The notes under the pieces are model-generated. The model was not told where the DNA came from. It did not search any database and was given only the letters and a program-made list of their open reading frames with translations. A program made the position numbers and the translations under genes. A stretch of DNA of 64,000 nt from Streptomyces sp. NBC_00878 (GTDB lineage Bacteria > Actinomycetota > Actinomycetes > Streptomycetales > Streptomycetaceae): assembly GCF_026341515.1 (NCBI RefSeq), contig NZ_JAPEOK010000001.1, positions 186,001 to 250,000 of the forward strand, in the 5' to 3' direction. Each line of letters starts with the position of its first letter. Position 1 is the stretch's first letter. This document shows, piece by piece, positions 48,122-56,124 of this stretch.

Positions 48122-48688
48122 TCAGTAGGGGTGCCGGTCCGGCTTGTGTGCCCAGGTTTCGTAGGCCTGGGCGCCGAGTTCGGGGTGGATCTGCTCGACG
48201 TGGATCCGGCGCTGGTCGAGGGGCTTTTGGAAGTCCTCGTACTGGAAGGCGTCGTCGAAGCCGATCTCGCGGGTGGCCTTCAGATCGCAGCTGTAGTAGA
48301 CGTTGTCGATCCGCGACCAGTAGATGGCACTCATGCACATGGGGCAGGGGGCACCGCTGATATAGATCGAACAACCCTGGAGCATCCGGGCCCGCTCCGC
48401 CACCGGGTCGGGAGACCCTTCGGGGCGCGGCACATATTCGAGCGTGCTCTCGTTCTGGTGTTCCGGCGATATCGAGGGAGCCTCGGGATTCAGTCGCTGC
48501 ACGGCCTTGCGTATGGTCTCCACTTCGGCGTGCGCGGTGGGGTCGCCGGTGAGCAGAACACGGTTCTGACCCCGGGCCACTATTTCGTCGTCCCGAGTGA
48601 TCACGGCACCGAACGGACCGCCCCAGCCTTCTTCGACGGATTCAGTGGCGAGCCGTACGGCCTCGGCCAGGAACTCCTTGTGACTCAT
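48122..48688 (-). CDS. CMP/dCMP-type zinc deaminase (guanine deaminase-like)
   Basis: 188 aa, ATG at 48688 with GGAGG 6 bases upstream. Zinc site motifs TAHAEVETIRKA (HAE) and APCPMCMSAI (PCxxC) are intact, with the proton-shuttle Glu in HAE. The N-terminus KEFLAEAVRLATESVEEGWGGPFGAVI and the C-terminal part resemble bacterial guanine/nucleoside deaminases (GuaD type). It would deaminate a purine or pyrimidine base in the cytoplasm. Divergent from the ABM-domain gene; 94 bp between the starts. Confidence 0.85.
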   Translation of the reverse strand: MSHKEFLAEAVRLATESVEEGWGGPFGAVITRDDEIVARGQNRVLLTGDPTAHAEVETIRKAVQRLNPEAPSISPEHQNESTLEYVPRPEGSPDPVAERARMLQGCSIYISGAPCPMCMSAIYWSRIDNVYYSCDLKATREIGFDDAFQYEDFQKPLDQRRIHVEQIHPELGAQAYETWAHKPDRHPY

Positions 48689-48745
48689 GTCGGGCCTCCA
48701 CTCGTCGGGCCTCCACTCGGCACCGCCGAGGAAAATTAAGCCCGT

Positions 48746-48775
48746 TTGTCCGATAAGTCCTCTCTGAACTAGACT
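48746..48775 (+). promoter_or_regulatory. Probable promoter for a leaderless transcript
   Basis: A -35-like TTGTCC (48746-48751), an 18-bp spacer and a -10-like TAGACT (48770-48775) match the HrdB consensus of Streptomyces. The -10 ends 7 bases before the ATG at 48783, and no ribosome site precedes that ATG, so transcription and translation likely start at the same base. Confidence 0.55.
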
Positions 48776-48782
48776 ACTCCGC

Positions 48783-49760
48783 ATGGGTGCCCGTGCAATC
48801 CGCGCCCCGGCCGGCGACGGTGCGACCGTCGTGACCTCCCAGAAAGTACGGGAAGGCCGCGATGACGAGTACCAGCGCTGGCAGCAGCGGACCAACCAGA
48901 CCGTGCGCGCATTCGCCGGATTCGAGGGGACCGAAATGTATCCCCCGGGCGTCGGTGACGAGCGCGAATGGGTGGTGGTCTTCCGGTTTTCCCGTATCGA
49001 CCTGCTGACCGACTGGCTGGAGTCCGGCGAGCGCCGGGAACTGCTTGCCCAGGGCCGTCCGCTGTTCGACGGGACGCCGACCCAGGAGGTCCTTGTCGGC
49101 GGTGCGCCGCCACCCGCCAAGGAGGAAGCCGTCACCGCAGTCATCTCCCACAATGTACGGCCCGGCCGGGAGGAGGACTTCATACGGTGGCAGGACAAGG
49201 CCCTCAGGGCTCAGGAGAGGTACGCGGGTTTCATGGGGACGGAGTTGTTCAAGCCGGTCGAAGGAATTCAGGATAACTGGGTCGTTGTCTTCCGCTTCGA
49301 CACCCATGAACACCTCGACGATTGGCTCGCGTCCGGTGCCCGCGAAAAGCTCCTTGAGGAGGGCCAGGATTACTTCTCCTCCTACGATGTGCGCAAGGTG
49401 GGGTCGGCGTTCAGCGGTTGGTTCCGCTTCGGGGAAGGGGCCGATGAGGCGGCCCCGCCCAACTGGAAACAGGCCATGACCGTGGTGCTGGCGCTATATC
49501 CCACCGTGATGGTCCTGAATCTGACGGTGGGTTATGAGCTGGACAACATCGGATGGCCCGGATATATCGGCCTGTTCATCGGAAATGTGCTGAGCGTTTC
49601 CATCCTGACCTGGCTGCTGATGCCCCTGGTGAACCGTGCCCTCGCCTTCTGGCTGGTGCCCGGACGGGCGCGTACCGCGCGGATCCATGTGGCCGGGGCG
49701 GTCCTCGTGATGTTGTGCTGGGCCCTGTGCATCCTGGTTTTCGGGCTGACCACCGGCTGA
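48783..49760 (+). CDS. Tandem ABM-domain protein fused to a membrane domain
   Basis: 325 aa. Two ABM (antibiotic biosynthesis monooxygenase) ferredoxin-like domains in tandem: about 14-105 (TVVTSQKVREGRDDEYQRW...) and 116-212 (TAVISHNVRPGREEDFIRW...), clearly duplicates of each other (both with WVVVFRF and DWLxSG). The C-terminal third has three or four transmembrane helices (about 230-250, 258-280, 300-322). The fusion anchors the ABM pair to the membrane. Probable leaderless start. The following FAD oxidase begins 8 bp after the stop, so they form an operon. Cofactor-free oxygenase activity is possible but not shown. Confidence 0.8.
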   Translation: MGARAIRAPAGDGATVVTSQKVREGRDDEYQRWQQRTNQTVRAFAGFEGTEMYPPGVGDEREWVVVFRFSRIDLLTDWLESGERRELLAQGRPLFDGTPTQEVLVGGAPPPAKEEAVTAVISHNVRPGREEDFIRWQDKALRAQERYAGFMGTELFKPVEGIQDNWVVVFRFDTHEHLDDWLASGAREKLLEEGQDYFSSYDVRKVGSAFSGWFRFGEGADEAAPPNWKQAMTVVLALYPTVMVLNLTVGYELDNIGWPGYIGLFIGNVLSVSILTWLLMPLVNRALAFWLVPGRARTARIHVAGAVLVMLCWALCILVFGLTTG

Positions 49761-49767
49761 GGAGCCC

Positions 49768-51153
49768 GTGGTGACGGAGAGGTCGAGGATGATCGGAGAA
49801 ATCGAGGGGGAAATCGTCCGGCGGGGCGACGCCGCCTATGACAGCACCTGGTCGGCCATGCTGTGGAACAACCTCAAGCCGCAGCGTTTTCCCGACCTGA
49901 TCGTCCGGGTCGCCTCGGACCGCGATGTTCCGGCGGCCATCCGTCTGGCCCGCTCGGAGGGTCTCCGCGTCGCCATTCGCTCCCATGGGCACAGCTGGTG
50001 CGGCTCACCGTTGCGCGACGGTGGCATGCTCATCGACCTCTCCGCGCTCAGCGGGTGCGAGATCGACCCGGCCTCGCGCACCGCGAGCGTGCAACCCGCG
50101 CTCACCGGGCGCGAGTTCGTCGCCGCGCTCGCTCCGTACGGCCTCGCCTTCCCTGCCGGGCACTGTGGCCCCGTCGCCCTGGGCGGCTACCTCCTCAGCG
50201 GTGGCCTCGGCTGGAACTCCGGCCTCCTCGGCCCGGCTGCCGCCGGCGTGCGGGCGGTCGAGGTGGTCACGGCGGACGGCGACCACGTCAGCTGCAGCCT
50301 GCGAGAGAACCCCGACCTCTTCTGGGCCGCGCGCGGTGCGGGACCCGGCTTCTTCGCGGTCGCCACCCGCTTCCATGTGACGCTGCACGACCTTCCCACG
50401 GCGGTCGCCGAGACCACGTACACCTTTCCCCTCGCCGAGGTCGAACCGGTGACCCGCTGGGCCACCGAAGCAGCCCGGCGGCTTCCGGCGAATGTCGAGG
50501 CGTCCTTCATGCTCGCGACCGCCTCCCCGGACATCACGGCGGCATCACCGCGGCCCAAGGTGATCAGCTTCACCGGCACCGCCTTCGCCCGTACGCGTGA
50601 CGAGGCCGTGCGCTGCCTGGAGCCGCTGCGGGCCTGTCCGTTCGCCGAACGCGCCCTGTTCCGGCGGGTGGACGAGCCGAAGACCTTCGAGGATCTGTAC
50701 GGCACGTCATCCGGCTTCTGGCCCCAAGAGCACCGCAACGGGGTGGACACTCTGTGGTCGGACACCGGGTACGAGACCCTGCTGCCCGTGCTCGCCGCCT
50801 CGCTCGCCCAGGCTCCGTCCGAGCAGTCGCTCGTCCTCGCTGCCTTGTGGCCCGCCTCGCGGGACCGCTCCCTCTCGCGCGACATGGCCTTCTCGGTGCT
50901 GGGCGAGACCTATGTCGCCCCCTTCGCGATCTGGGACGACCCGGCGGCGGACGCCGCCAACACCCGTTGGCTCCGGGACACCATGCGTGCCGTCGAGCCG
51001 TACGGAACCGGCCATTACATCGCCGAAGCCGACCTCACCGCCGACGCCTCCCGGGCGCGGAGGTCGTACGCCCCGGAGGACTGGGAGCGGCTACGGGCGC
51101 TGAAGGCGGCGTACGACCCGCAGAACGTCTTTCACACCTACCTCACGCCATGA
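49768..51153 (+). CDS. FAD-linked oxidase, BBE-like, bicovalent flavin
   Basis: 461 aa with GTG 49768 (GTG 49771 or ATG 49789 also possible; GGAG at 49761-49764 favours the GTGs). PCMH-type FAD domain: His of RSHGHSWCG (8-alpha attachment) and Cys of AGHCGPVALGG (6-S attachment), so the flavin is probably held twice. The berberine-bridge-like C-terminus ends AYDPQNVFHTY. No signal peptide, cytoplasmic. It would oxidise an alcohol, sugar or phenolic substrate with O2. Downstream partner of the ABM protein. Its 3' end overlaps by 16 bp the convergent second oxidase. Confidence 0.88.
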   Translation: MVTERSRMIGEIEGEIVRRGDAAYDSTWSAMLWNNLKPQRFPDLIVRVASDRDVPAAIRLARSEGLRVAIRSHGHSWCGSPLRDGGMLIDLSALSGCEIDPASRTASVQPALTGREFVAALAPYGLAFPAGHCGPVALGGYLLSGGLGWNSGLLGPAAAGVRAVEVVTADGDHVSCSLRENPDLFWAARGAGPGFFAVATRFHVTLHDLPTAVAETTYTFPLAEVEPVTRWATEAARRLPANVEASFMLATASPDITAASPRPKVISFTGTAFARTRDEAVRCLEPLRACPFAERALFRRVDEPKTFEDLYGTSSGFWPQEHRNGVDTLWSDTGYETLLPVLAASLAQAPSEQSLVLAALWPASRDRSLSRDMAFSVLGETYVAPFAIWDDPAADAANTRWLRDTMRAVEPYGTGHYIAEADLTADASRARRSYAPEDWERLRALKAAYDPQNVFHTYLTP

Positions 51154-52664
51154 TGGGCCGGACGGCCAACAGCCTGCCCGTACCGGAACAGGCCTGCGGG
51201 GTCGATCCGGCGCTTGACGTCGACCAGGCGGTCGTAGTTGGCGCCGTAGTAGGCGTGCCGCCAGTCGTGCAGGTCCGGGTCGGGGAAGTTGACGTACGCG
51301 GCGTCGGTGTCGAGGCGGCGGCGCAGCATGTGGTGGGCGGCGCGGGTCTGCTCCAGCAGGCCGAGCACTTCGGCGGGGCGGGTGGCCGGCTTCCAGTGGG
51401 TGCCGATGTCGATGACGAAGGTGGCTTCCCGGTGGGGGTAGGCCGTTTCGTCCGGCCGTCGTGTCGCGGTGTCGCCGCCCATGGCGAACAGGGTCACGTA
51501 GCCGGTGCCGCGGCTCGGTCCCGGACGCCAGTTGCGCGTCCAGTCGGCGACGGCCGCCACGGTGTCCGGACTCGGCCACCGGGTGGGGACGAGGGACTTG
51601 GAGGCGTAGGCCTCTTTCGGGCCGGGGGTTTCCATCAGGAAGTCCTGCGCGGACCAGAAGCCGCGTTCCTCGATGACCGCGTGGGCGGGCCGCAGGCGCA
51701 GCAGGGCGGCGAACCGGCGGGACAGTGCGTCCCGGCCGCCGAGCCGCTGTCCGAGCAGGGCGAGGGTGGCGGTGCCGTCGCCGGTGTGCTTGAAGCCGAT
51801 GCGTACGTCGAAGTCGTTGTCGCGGTCGGCGTCGAGGATGTGCCGCAACTCCTCCAGCACGTCGACGGCCGTGTGCAGGGGGTAGGTGAGCTGGAAGACG
51901 GTGGCGCGCAGTCGGTCCACGGGTACGGCGGCGAAGGTGAACGCGGTGTTGATGCCGAAGTTGCCGCCCGCTCCGCCGCGGCAGGCCCAGAACAGGTCCG
52001 GGTTCTCGTCGTCGGCCGCCCGGACGAGGGCGCCGTCGGCCAGTACGAGGCGGGTCTCGGTGAGCCGGTCACAGGTCAGGCCCCATTTACGGTCGTTGAA
52101 ACCGAGGCCGCCGCCGAGGGTCAGGCCCGCCACGCCCACCTCGGGGCAACGCCCGCCGGGGAAGTACAGGTTCGCGGCGCGGGCGGCATACACGTCGGAG
52201 TTGGTGGCGCCCCCGCCGAGCCGCAGCTGTTGCTCCCGCGGCACGACCTGATTCATCGCGCGCAGGCTGATCACCAGGCCCGGGGTGGTGGAGTAGCCGG
52301 CGTAGTTGTGGCCGCCGGAGCGGGGAGCGAACGGCACTCGGTGTTTCGCGCACCACCGCACCGCCGCCTGCACGTCGCTCTCCGTCGCGCAGGCGAGGAT
52401 CCCTGCCGGACGCACGGATGCGTAGCGCTGGTTGTCGACCGTCGCGCGGGCCGCGTACTCCGGCTGCCCCGGTCGGTACAACCGGGCGGCCGGGCTCAGG
52501 CTCCTGGCCAGCTCGCGCCACGCGGCGGGCTCCGCTCCCCCGGCGACGGGCGCCCGGCCGGCAGCGGCGGCGGCCGACCCGTTTCCGCCGCTCAGCGCGA
52601 TCGCGGCCCCGGCGGCCACGAAAGCCGCTCCGGTACGCAGGACATGTCGTCGGCCGGTCTGCAC
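51138..52664 (-). CDS. Secreted (Tat) FAD-linked oxidase, BBE-like
   Basis: 508 aa. Twin-arginine signal peptide (TGRRHVLRTGAAFVAAGAA, then an AxA-type site about residue 33-36), so it is exported folded with its flavin. His of RSGGHNYAGYS and Cys of GGRCPEVGVAG give bicovalent FAD attachment. The C-terminal BBE segment is VNFPDPDLHDWRHAYYGANYDRLVDVKRRIDP with the usual Y..N motif. Oxidises a secreted substrate (sugar or phenolic); acceptor O2. Converges with the cytoplasmic homologue. Confidence 0.9.
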   Translation of the reverse strand: MQTGRRHVLRTGAAFVAAGAAIALSGGNGSAAAAAGRAPVAGGAEPAAWRELARSLSPAARLYRPGQPEYAARATVDNQRYASVRPAGILACATESDVQAAVRWCAKHRVPFAPRSGGHNYAGYSTTPGLVISLRAMNQVVPREQQLRLGGGATNSDVYAARAANLYFPGGRCPEVGVAGLTLGGGLGFNDRKWGLTCDRLTETRLVLADGALVRAADDENPDLFWACRGGAGGNFGINTAFTFAAVPVDRLRATVFQLTYPLHTAVDVLEELRHILDADRDNDFDVRIGFKHTGDGTATLALLGQRLGGRDALSRRFAALLRLRPAHAVIEERGFWSAQDFLMETPGPKEAYASKSLVPTRWPSPDTVAAVADWTRNWRPGPSRGTGYVTLFAMGGDTATRRPDETAYPHREATFVIDIGTHWKPATRPAEVLGLLEQTRAAHHMLRRRLDTDAAYVNFPDPDLHDWRHAYYGANYDRLVDVKRRIDPAGLFRYGQAVGRPAHHGVR

Positions 52665-53049
52665 AGGTACGCCCCTTCACACTTGGTGTCCGGATGCCGG
52701 AGCCCCGGGAGCCGCACGCACGCGATGCGCGAGATTCCCGGCCCAGCAGGGCTCACGATGGAGAAAGGCGGGGGTGGGAAGGGGGCCTGACACCCCGGGA
52801 CGATCAACCTTCATGCGAACGGGCGACTGGCGGTCGGGTCCCTGGAGTTGTGATCAACTCCTGGGTTTCGTTCCCGTCCGGGGGCGGGATCCGGTAGAAC
52901 GCTTGAGCGTGACTCGCGGCCGGTATGGCGTGCGCTGTCGGTGTGCGCTGTTCAGCGTGCGCACACCGACAGGGCGAACACCCAGGAGGGTGTGCACTCG
53001 GCCGCGGCACCGTGCCAGGTCTGTACGCACCGGCCAACGGAGGGTCGTC
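52665..53049. other. Intergenic region with two hairpins
   Basis: 385 bp without a convincing gene. A perfect 14-bp inverted repeat (52935-52948 and 52959-52972, loop 10) and a shorter ACACCC-AGGA-GGGTGT hairpin follow each other ahead of the PH-like gene, whose ribosome site (GGAGGG) is close to ATG 53050. They could form a transcription attenuator or an operator. Nothing else seen. Confidence 0.5.
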
Positions 53050-53436
53050 ATGAGCGAGTCCGAGCTGAAGCGCGTCCTGCACCCCCATCTGCGCAAGGAG
53101 ACACTGAAGGTGGCCCTGTCGGGGTACCTCGGTGCCGGTTTCCGGCGTGCCGTCCTCGGAGTGACCGATCGCCGGGTACTCCTGGTCAAGAGCGCCTATT
53201 GGTCGGTCCGCGACAAAGGCCTCCTGTGGGCGGACCCGCTCGACGAGGTGTCGCTGGCCGACAGACCGCTCGAGTTCTACGTGAACGGTGCCTACACCGG
53301 CAACACGTACGTTCGCATACGTCGCGCGGACGGCAGCACCTTCCGTCTCAACCCCCGTACGAACTTCATCGGCGGGAGTGACGGCACCCGGCGCAGCGTG
53401 GAAACCCTGTACTCATCGGTCAAGGGTCGTTTCTGA
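53050..53436 (+). CDS. PH-like (bPH/YokE-type) domain protein
   Basis: 128 aa, ATG at 53050 with CGGAGGG upstream. The pattern LGVTDRRVLLVKSAYWSVRDKGLLWADPLDEVSLADRP... is that of bacterial PH domains: a beta-rich fold with the switch VTDRRVLL. No helix crossing the membrane. Function unknown. Its end overlaps the convergent membrane-protein gene by 17 bp. Confidence 0.7.
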   Translation: MSESELKRVLHPHLRKETLKVALSGYLGAGFRRAVLGVTDRRVLLVKSAYWSVRDKGLLWADPLDEVSLADRPLEFYVNGAYTGNTYVRIRRADGSTFRLNPRTNFIGGSDGTRRSVETLYSSVKGRF

Positions 53437-53881
53437 TCACGTCTGCCCCGTCGTTCGCCGCGGTGCCGACGCCCGCGGTGCCGACGCCCGCGGTGACGCG
53501 GCGGTAGGCGGCGCGGGCATGGGCGAGGCGGGCGGCCGCGGTGCCGATGAGGGCCGCGGCGAGCAGGCAGGTGAGCCAGAACGTGTCGCGGTGCCCGGCC
53601 CAACTGAGGGTGCCCGCGGGCGGGATGGCAAAGCCGTTGAGGAACAGCCAGCACAGCGCGGCCGTTCCGGGGGCCGCGGTGAAGCGTGCGCGCCCGCCCA
53701 GCAGAGCCGCAAGCAGGGACAGCGCCGTCAGTGCGAATGCGGGCCGGTCGGTGCCGACGAGCGCGTTGAGGAGTGCCACGAGCAACAGGGCGCCGCCGAA
53801 GGCCGCGGCCCACACCAGCGGGGTGGCGACCGGCCGAGGGACGGGCCTTGCCCCGGCGCTCAGTGACACCCACTCGATCAC
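53420..53881 (-). CDS. Small four-helix membrane protein
   Basis: 153 aa from GTG 53881 (MIEWVSLSAGARPVPRP) with GGAAGGAA upstream. Four hydrophobic segments (about 24-42, 48-66, 72-92, 100-122). The codons upstream of this GTG are not coding-like. No family recognised; a bacterial integral membrane protein of unknown role. A short repeat GVGTAGVGTA lies near the end, from a 12-bp tandem repeat at about 53461-53490. Confidence 0.55.
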   Translation of the reverse strand: MIEWVSLSAGARPVPRPVATPLVWAAAFGGALLLVALLNALVGTDRPAFALTALSLLAALLGGRARFTAAPGTAALCWLFLNGFAIPPAGTLSWAGHRDTFWLTCLLAAALIGTAAARLAHARAAYRRVTAGVGTAGVGTAANDGADVIRNDP

Positions 53882-54293
53882 GCTGACGGTTCCTTCCAGT
53901 CCTCCGGGGTACCGGCGGAGAGGTGTGCCGGCCCTTCCGGTGGCCGAGCGCGCGGCCCCGGGACGCGGATTCTCCCATGCGGCCCTCGACGGCGGTCCCG
54001 TTCGCCGAGTCCGGTCACTCGCTCTCGCCGAGTCCGGGCGCTGGCCAGGTTGCCACCAACGGCCACGCGAAGACATACCCGAACCGGACAGGAGTGGCGC
54101 CTCCCGTCGGCAGAACAGAGGTCGATGGATGGAGCATTGGTCTACGCCAACCGTCCCTGTCCCAGTACTCTCATGAGTGCCAGTGGCACACAAACCCCCC
54201 ACCCCGGTTGCGTGCTGGCGCGGGCGATGCCCATGGAACCCTGCCCCGAGCAGCCGGGTGACCTCACTATTCGCCGCCTCTAGGAGGGTCACG
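53882..54293. other. Intergenic region, no gene seen
   Basis: 412 bp between divergent genes, the membrane protein and the sugar dehydrogenase. It contains several short open frames without coding signs. AGGAGGG at 54282-54288 is the ribosome site of the rightward gene. No clear promoter consensus found. Confidence 0.5.
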
Positions 54294-55430
54294 GTGAAAG
54301 TTCGCACCCGAAGCTCGGCCATCATCGGCACCATCTGCCTCGTTGCTTCCCTCGTCTTGACCACGGCGTCCGCGGACGAGCCGGCCGCCCCACGTCAGGC
54401 GGCGAAGGTCACGCTCAAGGAAGTGGCCAAAGCCCAGAATCCGATCGCCGGCGCCGCCGGGCCCGGTGACACGGTCTGGATAGCCGAACGCGCGGGCACC
54501 GTACGGGTCCTGGACCACCGGGGACTCAGCAAACCCGTCCTCGACATCTCCGCCGACACCACCACCGACGGCGAACGCGGCCTGCTGGGCATCGCGTTCG
54601 ACAAGAAGTTCAGGCACTTCTACATCTCGTTCACGAACCTCGAAGGCACCAGCACCGTGGACGAGTTCACCGTGCGGCACGGCAGGATCCAGCCGGCCAC
54701 CCGGCGCACCGTCCTCGCCCAGACGCAGCCGTACTCGAACCACAACGGCGGCGACATCAGGTTCGGCCCCGACGGCTACCTCTACATCGCGCTCGGCGAC
54801 GGCGGCGCGGGCGGCGACCCGCACGGCAACGGGCAGAACCTCGACACGCTCCTCGGCAAGCTGCTGCGGATCGACCCACTCGGCGGCAAGCCGTACGCGA
54901 TCCCGCCGGACAACCCGTTCGTGAACGACCCGAACGCGAGGGACGAGATCTGGGCGTACGGGCTGCGCAATCCGTGGCGGTTCTCCTTCGACGCGGGCAC
55001 GGGCGACCTGCTGATCGGCGACGTCGGCCAGAGCGACTGGGAGGAGATCGACTGGGCGTCGGCAGACAGCAAGGGCGGTGAGAACTACGGCTGGTCCTCG
55101 ATGGAGGGCAGCCATCCCTTCCGGGGCGGCACGGAGCCCGCGAACCACGTGCCGCCGATCCACGAGTACGACCGCAGCGGGCTGGGCTGCTCGGTGACCG
55201 GCGGATACGTCTACCGCGGCAAGGCGATCCCGGCCCTCAAGGGACAGTACGTGTTCAGCGACTACTGCGACGGCACCCTCCGCGCTCTGCGGATCAAGAA
55301 CGGGAAGGTGACCGGCGAGAGCGACCTCGGAGTCAACGGCGGCGAGGTCGTCTCGTTCGTACAGGACGGCGACGGCGAGCTGTACGCGCTCAACATCGGC
55401 GGCAGCATCTCCCGCATCGACCCGGCGTAG
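54294..55430 (+). CDS. Secreted glucose/sorbosone dehydrogenase family protein (PQQ type)
   Basis: 378 aa, GTG at 54294 with AGGAGGG upstream. Signal peptide (KVRTRSSAIIGTICLVASLVLTTASA-like hydrophobic core). Six-bladed propeller repeats of the GSDH family follow, with motifs WIAERAGTVRVLD, ERGLLGIAFD, YSNHNGGDIRFGPDGYLYIALGDGG, GKLLRID, AYGLRNPWRFSFD, IGDVGQ and NYGWSSMEG. The His and Arg positions of soluble PQQ dehydrogenases (HNGG, GLRNPWR) are present. Oxidises a sugar or polyol outside the cell. A perfect-stem terminator follows. Confidence 0.88.
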   Translation: MKVRTRSSAIIGTICLVASLVLTTASADEPAAPRQAAKVTLKEVAKAQNPIAGAAGPGDTVWIAERAGTVRVLDHRGLSKPVLDISADTTTDGERGLLGIAFDKKFRHFYISFTNLEGTSTVDEFTVRHGRIQPATRRTVLAQTQPYSNHNGGDIRFGPDGYLYIALGDGGAGGDPHGNGQNLDTLLGKLLRIDPLGGKPYAIPPDNPFVNDPNARDEIWAYGLRNPWRFSFDAGTGDLLIGDVGQSDWEEIDWASADSKGGENYGWSSMEGSHPFRGGTEPANHVPPIHEYDRSGLGCSVTGGYVYRGKAIPALKGQYVFSDYCDGTLRALRIKNGKVTGESDLGVNGGEVVSFVQDGDGELYALNIGGSISRIDPA

Positions 55431-55454
55431 CCGCTACTGCCGGCAGTTCGCGAC

Positions 55455-55490
55455 TGACGTCGGGCTCCGCGCAGGCGGAGCCCGACGTCA
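55455..55490. terminator. Bidirectional terminator, 16-bp perfect stem
   Basis: Arms TGACGTCGGGCTCCGC (55455-55470) and its exact complement (55475-55490), with 4-base loop GCAG. Lies between the convergent sugar dehydrogenase and the small minus-strand gene and includes the stop codon of the latter. Confidence 0.9.
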
Positions 55491-55856
55491 CTCGCGCCAG
55501 TCGAGCTGCTGCTCAGGGACTCCGACGGAGCGCCCGTAGTCCCGGGCTTCGCGACGGCCTTCGGCCTCCCCTCGTGGATAGCGGAAGACCTTGTCGGCAA
55601 AGATCACGAACGTGTCGTGCGAGGTGTGGAAGTCGGCATACCAACCTCCCGTTGACGAGAGGCAGGACGCCAGCTGATCCGCGAGTCGCTGGGCTTCGAG
55701 CTCCTCGGCGGCGAAGTCCAGCAGCGTCCAGAGCCGTGGCTGCTCCTCCCCTCGGTTGGTCATCTCGACCCGTGTCAGCCTGGTGATCCGCAGTGGGATC
55801 CCGGTCAGCTGAGCCCCCACCCGCAGGCTTTCGGCGATCAGCACACCCTCGAGCAT
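55488..55856 (-). CDS. Hypothetical protein
   Basis: 122 aa, ATG at 55856 with AAGGAGG upstream (an open extension to 55919 has no ribosome site). Starts MLEGVLIAESLRVGAQLTG. Predicted alpha/beta, no membrane helix. The pattern WYADFHTSHDTFVIFADKVFRYPRGEAEGRREARDYGRSVGVPEQQLDW is found, as far as I recall, in actinobacterial small proteins of unknown function. No catalytic motif identified. Confidence 0.65.
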   Translation of the reverse strand: MLEGVLIAESLRVGAQLTGIPLRITRLTRVEMTNRGEEQPRLWTLLDFAAEELEAQRLADQLASCLSSTGGWYADFHTSHDTFVIFADKVFRYPRGEAEGRREARDYGRSVGVPEQQLDWRE

Positions 55857-56124
55857 CTGAACCTCCTTGGTGTCGGTGTGGTGAGACCAACTGCCTTTCT
55901 TTGGGTGCTTGTTGGGCACCCGCAGGGCCCCGGCGGCACAGAATCACCACAGCCACGACAGATTGATTGACGCGCACCGTGCGGCGCTCTACCTTCTGAT
56001 CGACTTTCCGAACCTTGTTCGAAATGTCGGCCAACTCGCTTGCGTGGCTGCGTAGTTCACGTCCCCGGCATCACACACGCCCGCAGCCGCTCACTCCATT
56101 CCCGCACGCCGCCTGGAGACCACG

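Noticed and set aside
48122..48688. Deaminase as a tailoring enzyme of the polyketide cluster
   Set aside because: Its zinc motifs fit base deaminases and it lies 7 kb beyond the last cluster gene with unrelated genes between.
48689..49198. N-terminal extension of the deaminase
   Set aside because: It runs antisense through the ABM gene; ATG 48688 has a strong ribosome site and matches the family start.
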